DNA of 64,000 nucleotides, taken from Flavobacterium odoriferum. GTDB taxonomy: Bacteria; Bacteroidota; Bacteroidia; Flavobacteriales; Flavobacteriaceae. Below the pieces are notes generated by a model. The model made no database searches and was not told the DNA's origin. It was given only the letters and a program-made list of their open reading frames with translations. The DNA is taken from contig NZ_JAMKFA010000001.1 in assembly GCF_025499515.1 (NCBI RefSeq), positions 1-64,000 on the forward strand, in the 5' to 3' direction. This document shows positions 53,604 through 63,360 of the stretch, one piece after another. The translations under genes were made by a program, and so were the position numbers. Numbering within the stretch: position 1 is the first letter of the stretch; each line of letters starts with the position of its first letter.

Positions 53604-54752
53604 TTATTTAATAACTTGAGCGATTACTTTTGTAGAGTCAACCGCAACTGCTTCTGCTGTTTCAACAGGCTTAGGTGCATTTGCATCTTTCCATTGTTGA
53701 GCTAAAGTTGGTTTATCTTTTAACCATGCTTTAAAATCTGCTGGCGTATCTACAACAATTTTCATTTGCATGTTATAGTGAGATGCTCCACAAATTTTAT
53801 TACACAATAACAAATAATCAAATGTATAAGGATCTAAAGCAGTTCCTCCATCAGCAACAATTTTCTTACTGTTTTTAATTCTGATTTTATTGATTTTATC
53901 CACTTTAGCAATAATTGCTTCATCATTTCTCATATCTGCAGTTGTAACCGTAGGAGTAAATGAAAATTGAGTAATCATACCTGGAACGCAGTTCATTTGC
54001 GCTCTAAAATGAGGCATATAAGCTGAGTGTAAAACATCTTGAGAACGCATTTTAAAAATTACTTTTTTACCAACTGGTAAGTGTAATTCTGTAACAACTT
54101 TGTCATCTTGAGCAGCTGGGTCAGCTAAATCAACTCCTAAAGTATTAACACCTTCAATTAATCTTACGTTGGCTTTTCCTAATGTTTTATCATCACCTGC
54201 GTAACGAGCTTCCCAACCAAATTGTTTTGCATATAATTCAATTACAATAGCATCTTGTTTATCCTCTTCATCAACAAACATAATGTTGTTCCAAGTAAAT
54301 AAACCGTACATAATCAAACCTGCTAAAACAATAACAGGAATAATAGTCCAGATAGCTTCTAATTTATTGTTATCAGCAAAATATAATGCTTTTTTACCTT
54401 CTTTACCTCTGTATTTGAAAGCAAAGTAATGTAATAAAAATTGTGTAATTGTTTGAACAAAGAAAATTAAAGCCATAGAAATAGCCATCAAATTATCAAC
54501 GTCTTTTCCATGTTCAGAAGCTGGTGTTCCTAAAACTAAATCGCTCCATGCATATAATGAATAGATTGTGAAAACATAAATGAAACCCACAAATGCAAAC
54601 ATTAAATAACCATTAACACTATTATCTTTATCGTTAGCAATTTCTGAGTTTTCAGAAACACCACCAACTTGTGTTAAATCAAAGATTTTAGTCAATTGCC
54701 AAACTGCAATTCCGATTAAAACTAAAACTGTAAATACCAAGAAACTTGTCAT
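53604..54752 (-). CDS. coxB: Cytochrome c oxidase subunit II
   Basis: A 382-residue subunit carrying the CuA electron entry site. Three hydrophobic segments occur near the N-terminus: MTSFLVFTVLVLIGIAVWQL, GYLMFAFVGFIYVFTIYSLY and the helix pair around KLEAIWTIIPVIVLAGLIMY. The cupredoxin domain has QFGWEARY, VLHSAYMPHFRAQMNCVPGM, and the CuA motif CNKICGASHYNMQM (about residues 313-326), with both Cys, the His and the Met present. No heme c motif is fused. The first helix is an addition to the usual two. It is encoded 20 bases after actF. Confidence 0.95.
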   Translation of the reverse strand: MTSFLVFTVLVLIGIAVWQLTKIFDLTQVGGVSENSEIANDKDNSVNGYLMFAFVGFIYVFTIYSLYAWSDLVLGTPASEHGKDVDNLMAISMALIFFVQTITQFLLHYFAFKYRGKEGKKALYFADNNKLEAIWTIIPVIVLAGLIMYGLFTWNNIMFVDEEDKQDAIVIELYAKQFGWEARYAGDDKTLGKANVRLIEGVNTLGVDLADPAAQDDKVVTELHLPVGKKVIFKMRSQDVLHSAYMPHFRAQMNCVPGMITQFSFTPTVTTADMRNDEAIIAKVDKINKIRIKNSKKIVADGGTALDPYTFDYLLLCNKICGASHYNMQMKIVVDTPADFKAWLKDKPTLAQQWKDANAPKPVETAEAVAVDSTKVIAQVIK

Positions 54753-54772
54753 TTTATATTTCTTTTTAACTA

Positions 54773-56257
54773 TTAATAATGAAAATGTTTACTTTCTTCA
54801 ATGAAAGGATTTCCTTTAGGTTCAATTGGTGCTTTTGTTAGAGCACTGAATACAACAAATATAAATAATCCTAAGAAGAAGAATAAAGATCCAATTTCTG
54901 GAATACCAATAAACCATTGGTCACCAACTGTTGCAGGCATAATCATATTGAAGAAATCAATATAATGTCCAAATAAAATTACGATACCTGCCATAACTAC
55001 AATCCAAGTTAAACGTTTGAAATCTGTATTGATTAAGATTAAAAATGGAAAAATTAAGTTAAAAGCTAACATACCAAAGAAAGGCAATTTATAGTATTCG
55101 ATACGCGTTACAAAGTAAGTAACCTCTTCTGGGATATTTGAATACCAAATCAACATAAATTGAGAATACCATAAATATGCCCAGAAAATACTCATACCAA
55201 ACATAAATTTAGCTAAATCGTGAATGTGACTTGTATTAACATGCTCTAAATATCCTTTAGATTTTAAGTATAAAGTAATCATTGCAATAACAGTAATTCC
55301 ACTTACGAAGAAACTTGCAAATACATACCATCCAAATAAAGTACTGTACCAGTGTGGATCAACAGACATAATCCAGTCCCAAGACATAATAGACTCAGAA
55401 ACGATGAAAAACACTAAAAAGAAAGCTGCTAATTTGAAGTTTTTCTTGTATGGTGCGTTGTCAGTAGCTGTATCCTGTGCAATTGAGTTTTGTCTGAATT
55501 TGAAACGTACCCAATTCCATACCACTAAAATAATTGCAGCAGTAGCTAAAAATCTTCCAACACTTAACCATCCTTTTTTAAGGAAAATAAGTTTGTCAAA
55601 TTTAGCATGTGTTGGATCAACAATATTTGGATCCATCCATACAAATAAATGATTCCAGTGCATTCCAGCAGCAACTAATAAGATAAAGAAAATAATAGAA
55701 CCTGGTAATAAATACGCAGTTATACCTTCCATAACTCTAAACAAAATTGGAGACCAACCTGCTTGAGCAGCATATTGAATCGCATAAAAAGCTAAAACCC
55801 CAACTGATATTAACATAAAGAAAATACATGCAACATACAAAGCAGCCCAAGGCTTATTTTGTAATTGGTGTAAAACGTGTTCAGCATGTTCTTTATCGTG
55901 ATCTGCTTCGTGAGCAACTGTTTCTTTTTTGTGAGCATCGTGATTATCAGCAACTGGAGCAACTGCAACAGCAGTAGAATCAACAGCTTCATGTGTAGCA
56001 TGAACTGAATCTGTAACGATAGCTTTTGTAGAATCTACAACAGCAACTTCGCTATGAGCAGGCTCTGCATGTGCTTCTGTATCATGAGCAACTTTTTCTA
56101 CATGAGCAGCTTCATGACCATGGTGACTATCTGCTAATATTTTTTCAACATCTTCAATAGTTTTAGGAGCTTGCCAAAAACCAACTCCAATACCAATTGC
56201 ACCTAAAATCATTAGGACGAATGAAAATGTTTTTAATTTACTTGAAAACGTGTACAT
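54773..56257 (-). CDS. actF: Alternative complex III subunit ActF, with a histidine-rich loop
   Basis: About 494 residues. An NrfD/PsrC-like integral membrane subunit of alternative complex III (quinol:cytochrome c oxidoreductase), with about ten helices; ESIMSWDWIMSVDPHWYSTL and FAYLWYSQFMLIWYSN-like segments are typical. Between helix 1 and helix 2, residues 44-130 form a soluble loop with 16 histidines plus Glu and Ala. I chose the ATG at 56257 (MYTFSSKLKT), which matches relatives; an in-frame ATG at 56272 adds five residues. It precedes coxB by 20 bases. Metal binding by the loop is inference. Confidence 0.88.
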   Translation of the reverse strand: MYTFSSKLKTFSFVLMILGAIGIGVGFWQAPKTIEDVEKILADSHHGHEAAHVEKVAHDTEAHAEPAHSEVAVVDSTKAIVTDSVHATHEAVDSTAVAVAPVADNHDAHKKETVAHEADHDKEHAEHVLHQLQNKPWAALYVACIFFMLISVGVLAFYAIQYAAQAGWSPILFRVMEGITAYLLPGSIIFFILLVAAGMHWNHLFVWMDPNIVDPTHAKFDKLIFLKKGWLSVGRFLATAAIILVVWNWVRFKFRQNSIAQDTATDNAPYKKNFKLAAFFLVFFIVSESIMSWDWIMSVDPHWYSTLFGWYVFASFFVSGITVIAMITLYLKSKGYLEHVNTSHIHDLAKFMFGMSIFWAYLWYSQFMLIWYSNIPEEVTYFVTRIEYYKLPFFGMLAFNLIFPFLILINTDFKRLTWIVVMAGIVILFGHYIDFFNMIMPATVGDQWFIGIPEIGSLFFFLGLFIFVVFSALTKAPIEPKGNPFIEESKHFHY

Positions 56258-56284
56258 ATCTATTATTTTCAAAAGGTTTTATTA

Positions 56285-56830
56285 TTATAATCCAGCTTTT
56301 AATTTTAAAACGTAATCCGCAACTTGCCATCTTTCTTCTTGAGACAATTGGTTTGCGTGAGAACCCATAGAATTTAATCCATAAGTTACTACGTGAAAAA
56401 TACTTCCGTCTGTAATTTCTCTATCTTTATAACTTGGTACGCCAAGAAATTTTTCTTTAACTACTAAATTTCCTTTTCCATCACCTTTATCTCCGTGGCA
56501 AATTGCACAATAAACAGTGTACAACTCTTTTGCTTTATCAGGATTTAAACTTAATGAATCTAAAGGAGATTTTAATGAGGCTTTTGCTAAAGCATAACCT
56601 TCTGGTGTATTAGGAATTTCGTAAGGAACAAAACCTCTTTTAATAGATCCTTTTGCAGGAACTTGAGCTTCTACTCCACCTTTAAATACATTATGTTCTG
56701 AATAAGTTTCATAAGAAACTGCTTCATACATATTTGGGAAGAACTGATAGTTAGGTTTTGCTTTATCGAAACATGAAGTTGCCATGAAAGACAAACCTAC
56801 TACTGCTACTATTTTATATAAACTTTTCAT
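56285..56830 (-). CDS. actE: Alternative complex III monoheme cytochrome c lipoprotein ActE
   Basis: A 181-residue periplasmic lipoprotein. The signal peptide ends at a lipobox (FMATSCFDK, acceptor Cys20). One c-type heme motif CAICH occurs in LYTVYCAICHGDKGDGKG (about residues 106-123), with an axial Met in the later GLNSMGSH. This is the mobile or bound cytochrome that passes electrons from the act complex toward the oxidase (family role). It is encoded ten bases after actD and 27 bases before the preferred actF start, in the act operon. Confidence 0.92.
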   Translation of the reverse strand: MKSLYKIVAVVGLSFMATSCFDKAKPNYQFFPNMYEAVSYETYSEHNVFKGGVEAQVPAKGSIKRGFVPYEIPNTPEGYALAKASLKSPLDSLSLNPDKAKELYTVYCAICHGDKGDGKGNLVVKEKFLGVPSYKDREITDGSIFHVVTYGLNSMGSHANQLSQEERWQVADYVLKLKAGL

Positions 56831-56839
56831 AACTATCTA

Positions 56840-57364
56840 TTAATGCTTATCTACTACTTTTACTTCAACTGCTCCAGTGCTAGTAAAGAAAGAAATTAAT
56901 TCTTCTTCATTACCATGAATACCAACTTCCATCAAGAAATGATCATCAGTAGTTCTAACATCAGGATTTTCTGCTTGTTTGAATGGCCATAATTTACTTC
57001 TCATATAAAAAGTGATTACCATTAAATGCGCTGCAAAAAATACTGTTAATTCGAACATAATTGGCACGAATGCTGGCATGTTGTCAATATAATTAAAACT
57101 TGGTTTACCACCAATATCTTGTGGCCAATCTTGAATCATGATAAAATTCATCATCCATGTAGCAACAGAAAGTCCAACTAAACCATACAAAAAAGCACAA
57201 ATTGCAATTCTTGTAGGAGCCAATCCCATAGCTTTGTCCAAACCATGAACTGGAAAAGGTGTATAAATTTCTTCAATATGATGATGAGCTGCTCTTGTTT
57301 GTTTAACAGCATCCATTAAAACATCATCATCATTATATATAGCGTGTATTACTTTATTACTCAT
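56840..57364 (-). CDS. actD: Alternative complex III subunit ActD (DUF3341)
   Basis: A 174-residue protein of the DUF3341 family with two membrane helices (about residues 55-77 and 95-118). The N-terminal part VIHAIYNDDDVLMDAVKQTR and the motif HHIEEIYTPFPVHGLDKAMG are characteristic, as is FVPIMFELTVFFAAHLMVIT in the second helix. It has no cofactor motif. In the known complex, ActD packs beside ActC. It lies four bases after actC and ten bases before actE. Confidence 0.93.
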   Translation of the reverse strand: MSNKVIHAIYNDDDVLMDAVKQTRAAHHHIEEIYTPFPVHGLDKAMGLAPTRIAICAFLYGLVGLSVATWMMNFIMIQDWPQDIGGKPSFNYIDNMPAFVPIMFELTVFFAAHLMVITFYMRSKLWPFKQAENPDVRTTDDHFLMEVGIHGNEEELISFFTSTGAVEVKVVDKH

Positions 57365-57368
57365 GATA

Positions 57369-58778
57369 TTAATGATTATCTGAATGATTATGTCCGTGTT
57401 GTTCTCTTTCTCTCTTGTAGTTATCTCCAGAACCCTTCAAGATTGTTTTTACTTCCGCTTGTGCTATCACAGGGAAACTTCTAGAATACAATAAGAATAA
57501 TACAAAAAAGAATCCAATTGTACCAATATAAATACCAGCGTCAACAAATGTTGGTTGGAACATTGTCCATGAAGATGGTAAATAATCTCTATGTAATGAA
57601 GTTACGATAATTACGAAACGCTCAAACCACATACCTACGTTTACCACGATAGAGATAATGAAAGACGCCATAATATTAGTTCTAATTTTCTTAGACCACA
57701 TAACTTGTGGAGAAACCACATTACAAGTCATCATTAAGAAATAAGCCCACCAGTAAGGTCCTGTTGCTCTGTTTAAGAATGCATATTGTTCATACTCTAC
57801 TCCAGAATACCAAGCTACGAATAACTCCGTAATATAAGCACAACCTACAATAGAACCTGTAATCATGATTACGATGTTCATTAATTCGATATGTTGTACT
57901 GTGATATAATCTTCTAAGTTAGATACTTTTCTCATGATAATAAGAAGCGTATTTACCATTGCGAATCCTGAGAAAATCGCTCCAGCAACGAAGTATGGAG
58001 GTAAGATTGTTGTATGCCATCCTGGAATTACAGAAGTAGCAAAGTCAAAGGATACAATAGTGTGTACAGAAAGTACAAGAGGTGTTGCTAAACCAGCTAA
58101 TACAAGAGAAACCTCTTCAAAACGTTGCCAGTCTTTAGCTCTTCCAGACCATCCAAAAGAAAGGATAGAATATACTCTTTTTGTAAAAGGAGTTACAGCT
58201 CTATCACGTAGCATAGCAAAGTCAGGTAATAAACCAGTCCACCAGAAAACTAATGATACTGATAAATACGTAGAAATTGCGAATACGTCCCATAATAATG
58301 GCGAGTTAAAATTCACCCATAATGATCCGAATTGATTTGGAATTGGTAATACCCAGTAACCTAACCATGGACGACCCATGTGAATAATAGGAAATAAACC
58401 TGCTTGCATTACAGAGAAAATCGTCATTGCTTCTGCAGAACGGTTAATGGCCATTCTCCATTTTTGACGGAATAATAATAATACTGCAGAGATAAGAGTT
58501 CCGGCGTGACCGATACCTACCCACCAAACGAAATTGGTGATATCCCAAGCCCAACCTACTGTTTTATTTAATCCCCATGTTCCAATACCAGTGGTAACTG
58601 TATAAATCATACAACCTAATCCCCATAGGAAAGCGGCTAATGCGATTGAAAATACTGTCCACCATAGTTTGTTTGCTCTACCTTCTACAGGTCTAGCCAC
58701 ATCTACCGTTACATCGTGGTAAGATTTACTTCCTACTACTAAAGGTTTTCTAATGGGTGCTTCGTAATGAGACGACAT
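57369..58778 (-). CDS. actC: Alternative complex III quinol-oxidising membrane subunit ActC (NrfD-like)
   Basis: A 469-residue NrfD/PsrC-type integral membrane protein with about ten helices. Segments WDITNFVWWVGIGHAGTLIS and IHMGRPWLGYWVLPIPN are characteristic of the quinol-binding half, and VHTIVSFDFATSVIPGWHTT is near the middle. The ending is His-rich (REREQHGHNHSDNH). In known act complexes ActC holds the quinol site next to ActB (family knowledge). It lies 30 bases after actB and four bases before actD in the same operon. Confidence 0.95.
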   Translation of the reverse strand: MSSHYEAPIRKPLVVGSKSYHDVTVDVARPVEGRANKLWWTVFSIALAAFLWGLGCMIYTVTTGIGTWGLNKTVGWAWDITNFVWWVGIGHAGTLISAVLLLFRQKWRMAINRSAEAMTIFSVMQAGLFPIIHMGRPWLGYWVLPIPNQFGSLWVNFNSPLLWDVFAISTYLSVSLVFWWTGLLPDFAMLRDRAVTPFTKRVYSILSFGWSGRAKDWQRFEEVSLVLAGLATPLVLSVHTIVSFDFATSVIPGWHTTILPPYFVAGAIFSGFAMVNTLLIIMRKVSNLEDYITVQHIELMNIVIMITGSIVGCAYITELFVAWYSGVEYEQYAFLNRATGPYWWAYFLMMTCNVVSPQVMWSKKIRTNIMASFIISIVVNVGMWFERFVIIVTSLHRDYLPSSWTMFQPTFVDAGIYIGTIGFFFVLFLLYSRSFPVIAQAEVKTILKGSGDNYKREREQHGHNHSDNH

Positions 58779-58808
58779 AATCCTTTATATTGTTTCTTTA
58801 ATTAATAC

Positions 58809-61800
58809 TTATTTATCGTTTCTAACTTTCACGTGGTACATCACGTTAGGTTTTGTTCCGATGTGCTCTAATAAATGGTACATTCTGTCAGATTCTACTA
58901 ATTTAGCAACATCTGAAGCTGAATCATTAATATCTCCAAATTTCATAGCGCCACTTGAACAAGCTGCAGAACAAGCTGTTTGGAATTCATCCTTACCTAC
59001 TGCTCTACCTTCACGTTTTGCTTTTAATTTAACTGCTTGAGTCATTTGGATACACATTGAACATTTTTCCATAACTCCACGAGAACGTACATTTACATCT
59101 GGGTTGATAACCATACGACCTAAATCATCATTCATATGATAATCAAACTCGCTGTTTTTGTTATATAAGAACCAGTTGAAACGTCTTACTTTATATGGAC
59201 AGTTGTTAGCACAGTAACGAGTACCAACACATCTGTTGTATGCCATGTGGTTTTGACCTTCTCTACCATGAGATGTTGCAGCTACTGGACATACTGTCTC
59301 ACAAGGAGCGTGGTTACAATGCTGACACATTACCGGCTGGAAAGCAACTTGAGGATTTTCAGATGGATCTTCCATACCTGCGAAAGTATCAATTGAATCC
59401 ATTAAACCAGAAGCACCTTCTTTTTCAACAATATCACCAGCAAATGTTTCTTTAGAAGAATAATATCTATCAATACGCAACCAGTGCATATCTCTACTTC
59501 TTCTTACCTCAGATTTTCCAACAACTGGTACATTGTTTTCTGCGTGACATGCAATAACACAAGCTCCACATCCTGTACAAGCATTTAAATCGATAGATAA
59601 ATTAAAGTGGTGACCAACACTTCTGTCAAAAGAATCCCATAAGTCAACCTCAGTTGCAGCTGTTGGTTTGTGATCTAAAGATACCATTGGAACTGGATTC
59701 CAAACTTTAGCATCTTTAGTATTGAAAACTTCTAATGTAGTTTCTTTGATAATATCACCTCTACCCATTAATGTTTTTTGTAACTGAACACAAGCAAATT
59801 CATGCTCACCTTCAACAACAGTAATAGTAGCAGATTGATTTGAGTTTAAGTTAGCGTATAAAGCATAAGCATTAACACCTACTTGCATCTCTTCTTTTAA
59901 ACCTAATTTTTTACCATATCCAAAAGCTAAACCTAAAGTTCCTTTAGCTTGACCTGGTTGAATAATTGCTGGAACATTTTCTAAAGTAGTATTTCCTACT
60001 TTAATTGTAACATAACTTCCGTTTAAACCTCCGTTAGCTACATTCCAGTTTTTAACACCTGCCGCTTCAGCATCTGCTTTAGACATAGTTACGTAGTTAT
60101 CCCAAGATACTCTTGTAATAGGATCTGGGAATTCTTGTAACCAAGGGTTGTTTGCTTGTTGTCCATCTCCCATTCCAACTTTAGAATATAATACTAAATC
60201 GAAATTAGAAGATTTTGCTTGTGCTAAAGCCGAAGCTGCCGAAGCATAATCAGCAGAAACTGCAGTTAATGGACTTGCCACAGAAGCAACAAAACCATCA
60301 TGAACTGCTTGATTCCAAGATTTTCCAGCTAAAGAAGTAGCAGAGAAAGATTTTAAGAAATCATAATAAGCAACCGTATTGTCTGTCCAAGTTAATAAAG
60401 CTTCTTGGAACTGTTTTGTATTGAATAAAGGACGAATCGTTGGTTGCATAATGCTGTAATTACTTCTAGTAATTGCAACATCTCCCCAAGACTCTAAATA
60501 ATGTGGAGCCGCAGCAGCAATTGTAGTCAAAGTTGAAGTTTCATCTTCTTTCATTGAGAAAGCAACTGAAAGTTTAACCGATTTTAAAGCCGCAACGAAA
60601 TCTTTAGAATTTGCTAAAGTATAAGCTGGATTAACTCCATTCATAATTAATGTATGAACTTTTCCAGCCTTCATATCTGCTACTAATTGAGCAACCGCTT
60701 TTGCATCTCCTTTTCTTGTAAGAATAGCGTCAGAAGGATTAAAAGCTGCAGATTGTAATGCATTGTTAATAGCTAAAACTACTAATTGTGCATTTACATC
60801 ATCTAAACCAGTTACAACAACTCCTTTGTTTTTAGCATCTTTAAGTTGTTTAGCTGCCTTAGCAATTTGAGCATTTTTAGGTTGAGCACCACTTACAACA
60901 GCATAATATAAATCAGCTAATGCTTGTTTTTGTTGCGCAACTGTCATTGGAATTCTAACATCTGCATTAGCACCAGCCAAAGACATGTTAGATTCAATTT
61001 GAATATGTTTAGACATCATTCCATTTTTAGGAATACGACCTTGAGCATATCCTGCATCAAAACCTCCTCCTTGCCAATCTCCTAAGAAATCTGCACCAAC
61101 AGAAACGATAACATCAGCTTTTGAAAAATCATAATTAGCTAAAGCTCTTACACCGTAAACTGCTTGAAAAGCATCTAAAGCGTTTGATTCAGAAACTGCA
61201 TCGTAAACAACATGTTTCGTTGTTGGATATTTTGCAACTAAAGAAGCAATTAAAGCATCAGTTGAAGGACTTGCCATAGTGTTTGTTAATACCACTACAT
61301 TTCCACCTTTTGCTTTAGCATCTTCTAAACTAGCTTTAACTTTAGTGTTTACGTCAGCCCAAGTTGCATCTTTACCAGCAATTTTAGGTTGTTTTAAACG
61401 TAAACTATCATATAATGAAAGAACAGAAGCGTGAACTCTTGCATTTGCTCCAGTTTTTGCTCCTTCTAAATTATTGTTCTCTACTTTAATAGGACGACCC
61501 TCACGAGTTTTGATTAAAATATTAGCAAAATCAAAACCATCAGCCATCGTTGTTGCATAATAATCAGCAACACCAGGAATAATTTCTTCTGGTTGAACTA
61601 CGTAAGGAATTGACTTTACAACAGGACCTTCACAAGCTGCTAATGAAGCTGCAGCCGTGCTAAATCCAACATATTTTAAAAAGTCACGACGAGTAGTTGA
61701 CGAAGCAGACAAAGATTCTTTATCTCCTAAAAACTGGTCAACCGGAATTGGTTCCACAAACTCGTTGTTTCTTAGCGTCTCAACAATAGAACTATTTTCG

Positions 61801-61844
61801 TTTAGTTCTTCAACACTTTTCCAGTATTTTTTGTTTGATGCCAT
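58809..61844 (-). CDS. actB: Alternative complex III subunit ActB (molybdopterin-enzyme-like plus Fe-S)
   Basis: A 1011-residue peripheral subunit. A variant twin-arginine signal with Arg52/Arg53 in STTRRDFLKYVGF follows a soluble leader of about 50 residues and ends at a lipobox-like LAAC71. The middle (about 75-720) resembles the molybdopterin oxidoreductase fold but without recognisable cofactor ligands, as in other ActB proteins. The C-terminal ferredoxin part (about 750-970) has CTGCGACVIACHAEN, CQHCNHAPCETVCPVAATSH, RYCANNCPYKVRRF and CSMCIQM, enough for four clusters. It lies 32 bases after actA and 30 bases before actC. Confidence 0.95.
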   Translation of the reverse strand: MASNKKYWKSVEELNENSSIVETLRNNEFVEPIPVDQFLGDKESLSASSTTRRDFLKYVGFSTAAASLAACEGPVVKSIPYVVQPEEIIPGVADYYATTMADGFDFANILIKTREGRPIKVENNNLEGAKTGANARVHASVLSLYDSLRLKQPKIAGKDATWADVNTKVKASLEDAKAKGGNVVVLTNTMASPSTDALIASLVAKYPTTKHVVYDAVSESNALDAFQAVYGVRALANYDFSKADVIVSVGADFLGDWQGGGFDAGYAQGRIPKNGMMSKHIQIESNMSLAGANADVRIPMTVAQQKQALADLYYAVVSGAQPKNAQIAKAAKQLKDAKNKGVVVTGLDDVNAQLVVLAINNALQSAAFNPSDAILTRKGDAKAVAQLVADMKAGKVHTLIMNGVNPAYTLANSKDFVAALKSVKLSVAFSMKEDETSTLTTIAAAAPHYLESWGDVAITRSNYSIMQPTIRPLFNTKQFQEALLTWTDNTVAYYDFLKSFSATSLAGKSWNQAVHDGFVASVASPLTAVSADYASAASALAQAKSSNFDLVLYSKVGMGDGQQANNPWLQEFPDPITRVSWDNYVTMSKADAEAAGVKNWNVANGGLNGSYVTIKVGNTTLENVPAIIQPGQAKGTLGLAFGYGKKLGLKEEMQVGVNAYALYANLNSNQSATITVVEGEHEFACVQLQKTLMGRGDIIKETTLEVFNTKDAKVWNPVPMVSLDHKPTAATEVDLWDSFDRSVGHHFNLSIDLNACTGCGACVIACHAENNVPVVGKSEVRRSRDMHWLRIDRYYSSKETFAGDIVEKEGASGLMDSIDTFAGMEDPSENPQVAFQPVMCQHCNHAPCETVCPVAATSHGREGQNHMAYNRCVGTRYCANNCPYKVRRFNWFLYNKNSEFDYHMNDDLGRMVINPDVNVRSRGVMEKCSMCIQMTQAVKLKAKREGRAVGKDEFQTACSAACSSGAMKFGDINDSASDVAKLVESDRMYHLLEHIGTKPNVMYHVKVRNDK

Positions 61845-61876
61845 TGTATAGTATATTAGCTTCTTAAATTATTTTA

Positions 61877-63145
61877 TTAATAGTGACATTTACCACATTC
61901 TAAACCTCCCATTTGAGCCGCAGTTAACTGAGATACTCCGTATTTTTTAGAAAGTTCTTCATGGATTTTTTTGTAGTAAGCATTATCTTCTACTTTCACA
62001 TTTGTTTCTCTGTGGCAGTTAATACACCATCCCATTGTTAATGGAGCATGTTGTTTCATGATTTCCATTTCTTCAACTGGACCGTGACAAGTCTGACACT
62101 CAACTCCTGCAACAGTTACGTGTTGAGAGTGATTGAAATAAACGTGATCTGGTAAATTATGGATTCTAACCCATTTTACCGGTTTAGTTTTTCCTGTATA
62201 TTTTTGTAAAGATTTGTCCCATCCAACAGCATCATATAATTTAGCAATTTCACCATCGTAAAATACTTTAGAATGCTCTTCAGTTGCAGTAGTTTCAGCT
62301 ACTTCACTAATGTTTTTGTGACAGTTCATACACACATTCAACGAAGGAATATTAGAATGTTTTCCAACTCTTGCAGCAGAGTGACAGTATTTACAGTCAA
62401 TTCCATTTTCACCAGCATGAATTCTGTGTGAATAGTGAATTGGTTGCACTGGCTCATATCCTTGGTCTACACCAATTTGCATCATCCATCCGTATGCAAA
62501 ATAAGCAGAAACCAACAATAACAAGATTGCAGAAACTAATACTAAGAATTGATTTTTAGCAAACGCTCTGAAAACATTCATTAATGAACGATTTTTTTGC
62601 ACTACCTCTAATCCTTTAGCATCAGCAATTTTAGTTAACATGTTATACACTAAGAATAACATAACAATTAACATTGCCATTACTAATGTAAGCACTCCTA
62701 AAATCACATTGTTAGAAACACCAGAATCACTTGGTTCACCAACAACTTGAGTTCCTGGAGCAGGAGTTGGAGCAGCAGGAGCTGGCTCAGAAGTATAAGC
62801 TAAAATATTGTCAATATCTTCATTTGACAATTGTGGAAATGCAGTCATTGGAACTTTGTTGTTCTCTTCAAAAACTTTGACAGCTTGCGCATCTCCTGAC
62901 TTGATTAAATCTCCACTGTTTTTAACCCACTTGTACAGCCATTCTTTGTCGTACTTAGCTTCAACTCCACGAAGTGCAGGACCCGTAGACTTTGCATCTA
63001 ATTTGTGACAAGCAGCACAATTGGTATTAAAAAGCTCTTTACCTTTTGCAACATCTTGAGAAAATGCTGATAAAGAAGTTAGTAGCACGAATGCTAAACT
63101 GAAGAAAATCTTTGAAAACGATTTATGGTTACCCACCTTTTTCAT
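61877..63145 (-). CDS. actA: Alternative complex III multiheme cytochrome ActA with a fused monoheme domain
   Basis: A 422-residue membrane-anchored cytochrome with a signal peptide (through SAFSQ). Residues 31-120 form a class I cytochrome c with CAACH (Cys43, Cys46, His47) and a Met ligand in VPMTAFPQLS. A Pro/Ala linker and two membrane helices (about 145-168 and 200-222) follow. The C-terminal half has five heme motifs: CKYCH, CMNCH, CQTCH, CINCH and CGKCH near the end. Six hemes are thus expected, where the Rhodothermus ActA has five. It is the first gene of the act operon, with a TATTTTTG -7 element 83 bases upstream. Confidence 0.95.
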   Translation of the reverse strand: MKKVGNHKSFSKIFFSLAFVLLTSLSAFSQDVAKGKELFNTNCAACHKLDAKSTGPALRGVEAKYDKEWLYKWVKNSGDLIKSGDAQAVKVFEENNKVPMTAFPQLSNEDIDNILAYTSEPAPAAPTPAPGTQVVGEPSDSGVSNNVILGVLTLVMAMLIVMLFLVYNMLTKIADAKGLEVVQKNRSLMNVFRAFAKNQFLVLVSAILLLLVSAYFAYGWMMQIGVDQGYEPVQPIHYSHRIHAGENGIDCKYCHSAARVGKHSNIPSLNVCMNCHKNISEVAETTATEEHSKVFYDGEIAKLYDAVGWDKSLQKYTGKTKPVKWVRIHNLPDHVYFNHSQHVTVAGVECQTCHGPVEEMEIMKQHAPLTMGWCINCHRETNVKVEDNAYYKKIHEELSKKYGVSQLTAAQMGGLECGKCHY

Positions 63146-63228
63146 ATTTAAAATGATTATCGACTAATTTTTGGTATGATTTTAGTATTACTTACCAAAA
63201 ACAACACGTTATTTTTTCAAAACTCCGA

Positions 63229-63236
63229 CAAAAATA
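63229..63236 (-). promoter_or_regulatory. Promoter -7 element (TATTTTTG) of the act-cox operon
   Basis: A TAnnTTTG match on the minus strand, 83 bases before the actA ATG, leaving a leader of about 80 bases in which no other structure was recognised. Confidence 0.5.
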
Positions 63237-63334
63237 CAATATTAGAACTATTATTAAAACCTTAATTTTATCTTAAAACATAATTTATACTTATTCTAAA
63301 TAATTTTATTTCTATCGCATATAAACATAAATTG

Positions 63335-63342
63335 TATTTTTG
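63335..63342 (+). promoter_or_regulatory. Promoter -7 element (TATTTTTG) of the SPOR gene
   Basis: A TAnnTTTG match on the plus strand, ending 18 bases before the ATG at 63361. Confidence 0.55.
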
Positions 63343-63360
63343 TATTAAAATAAATTCAAA

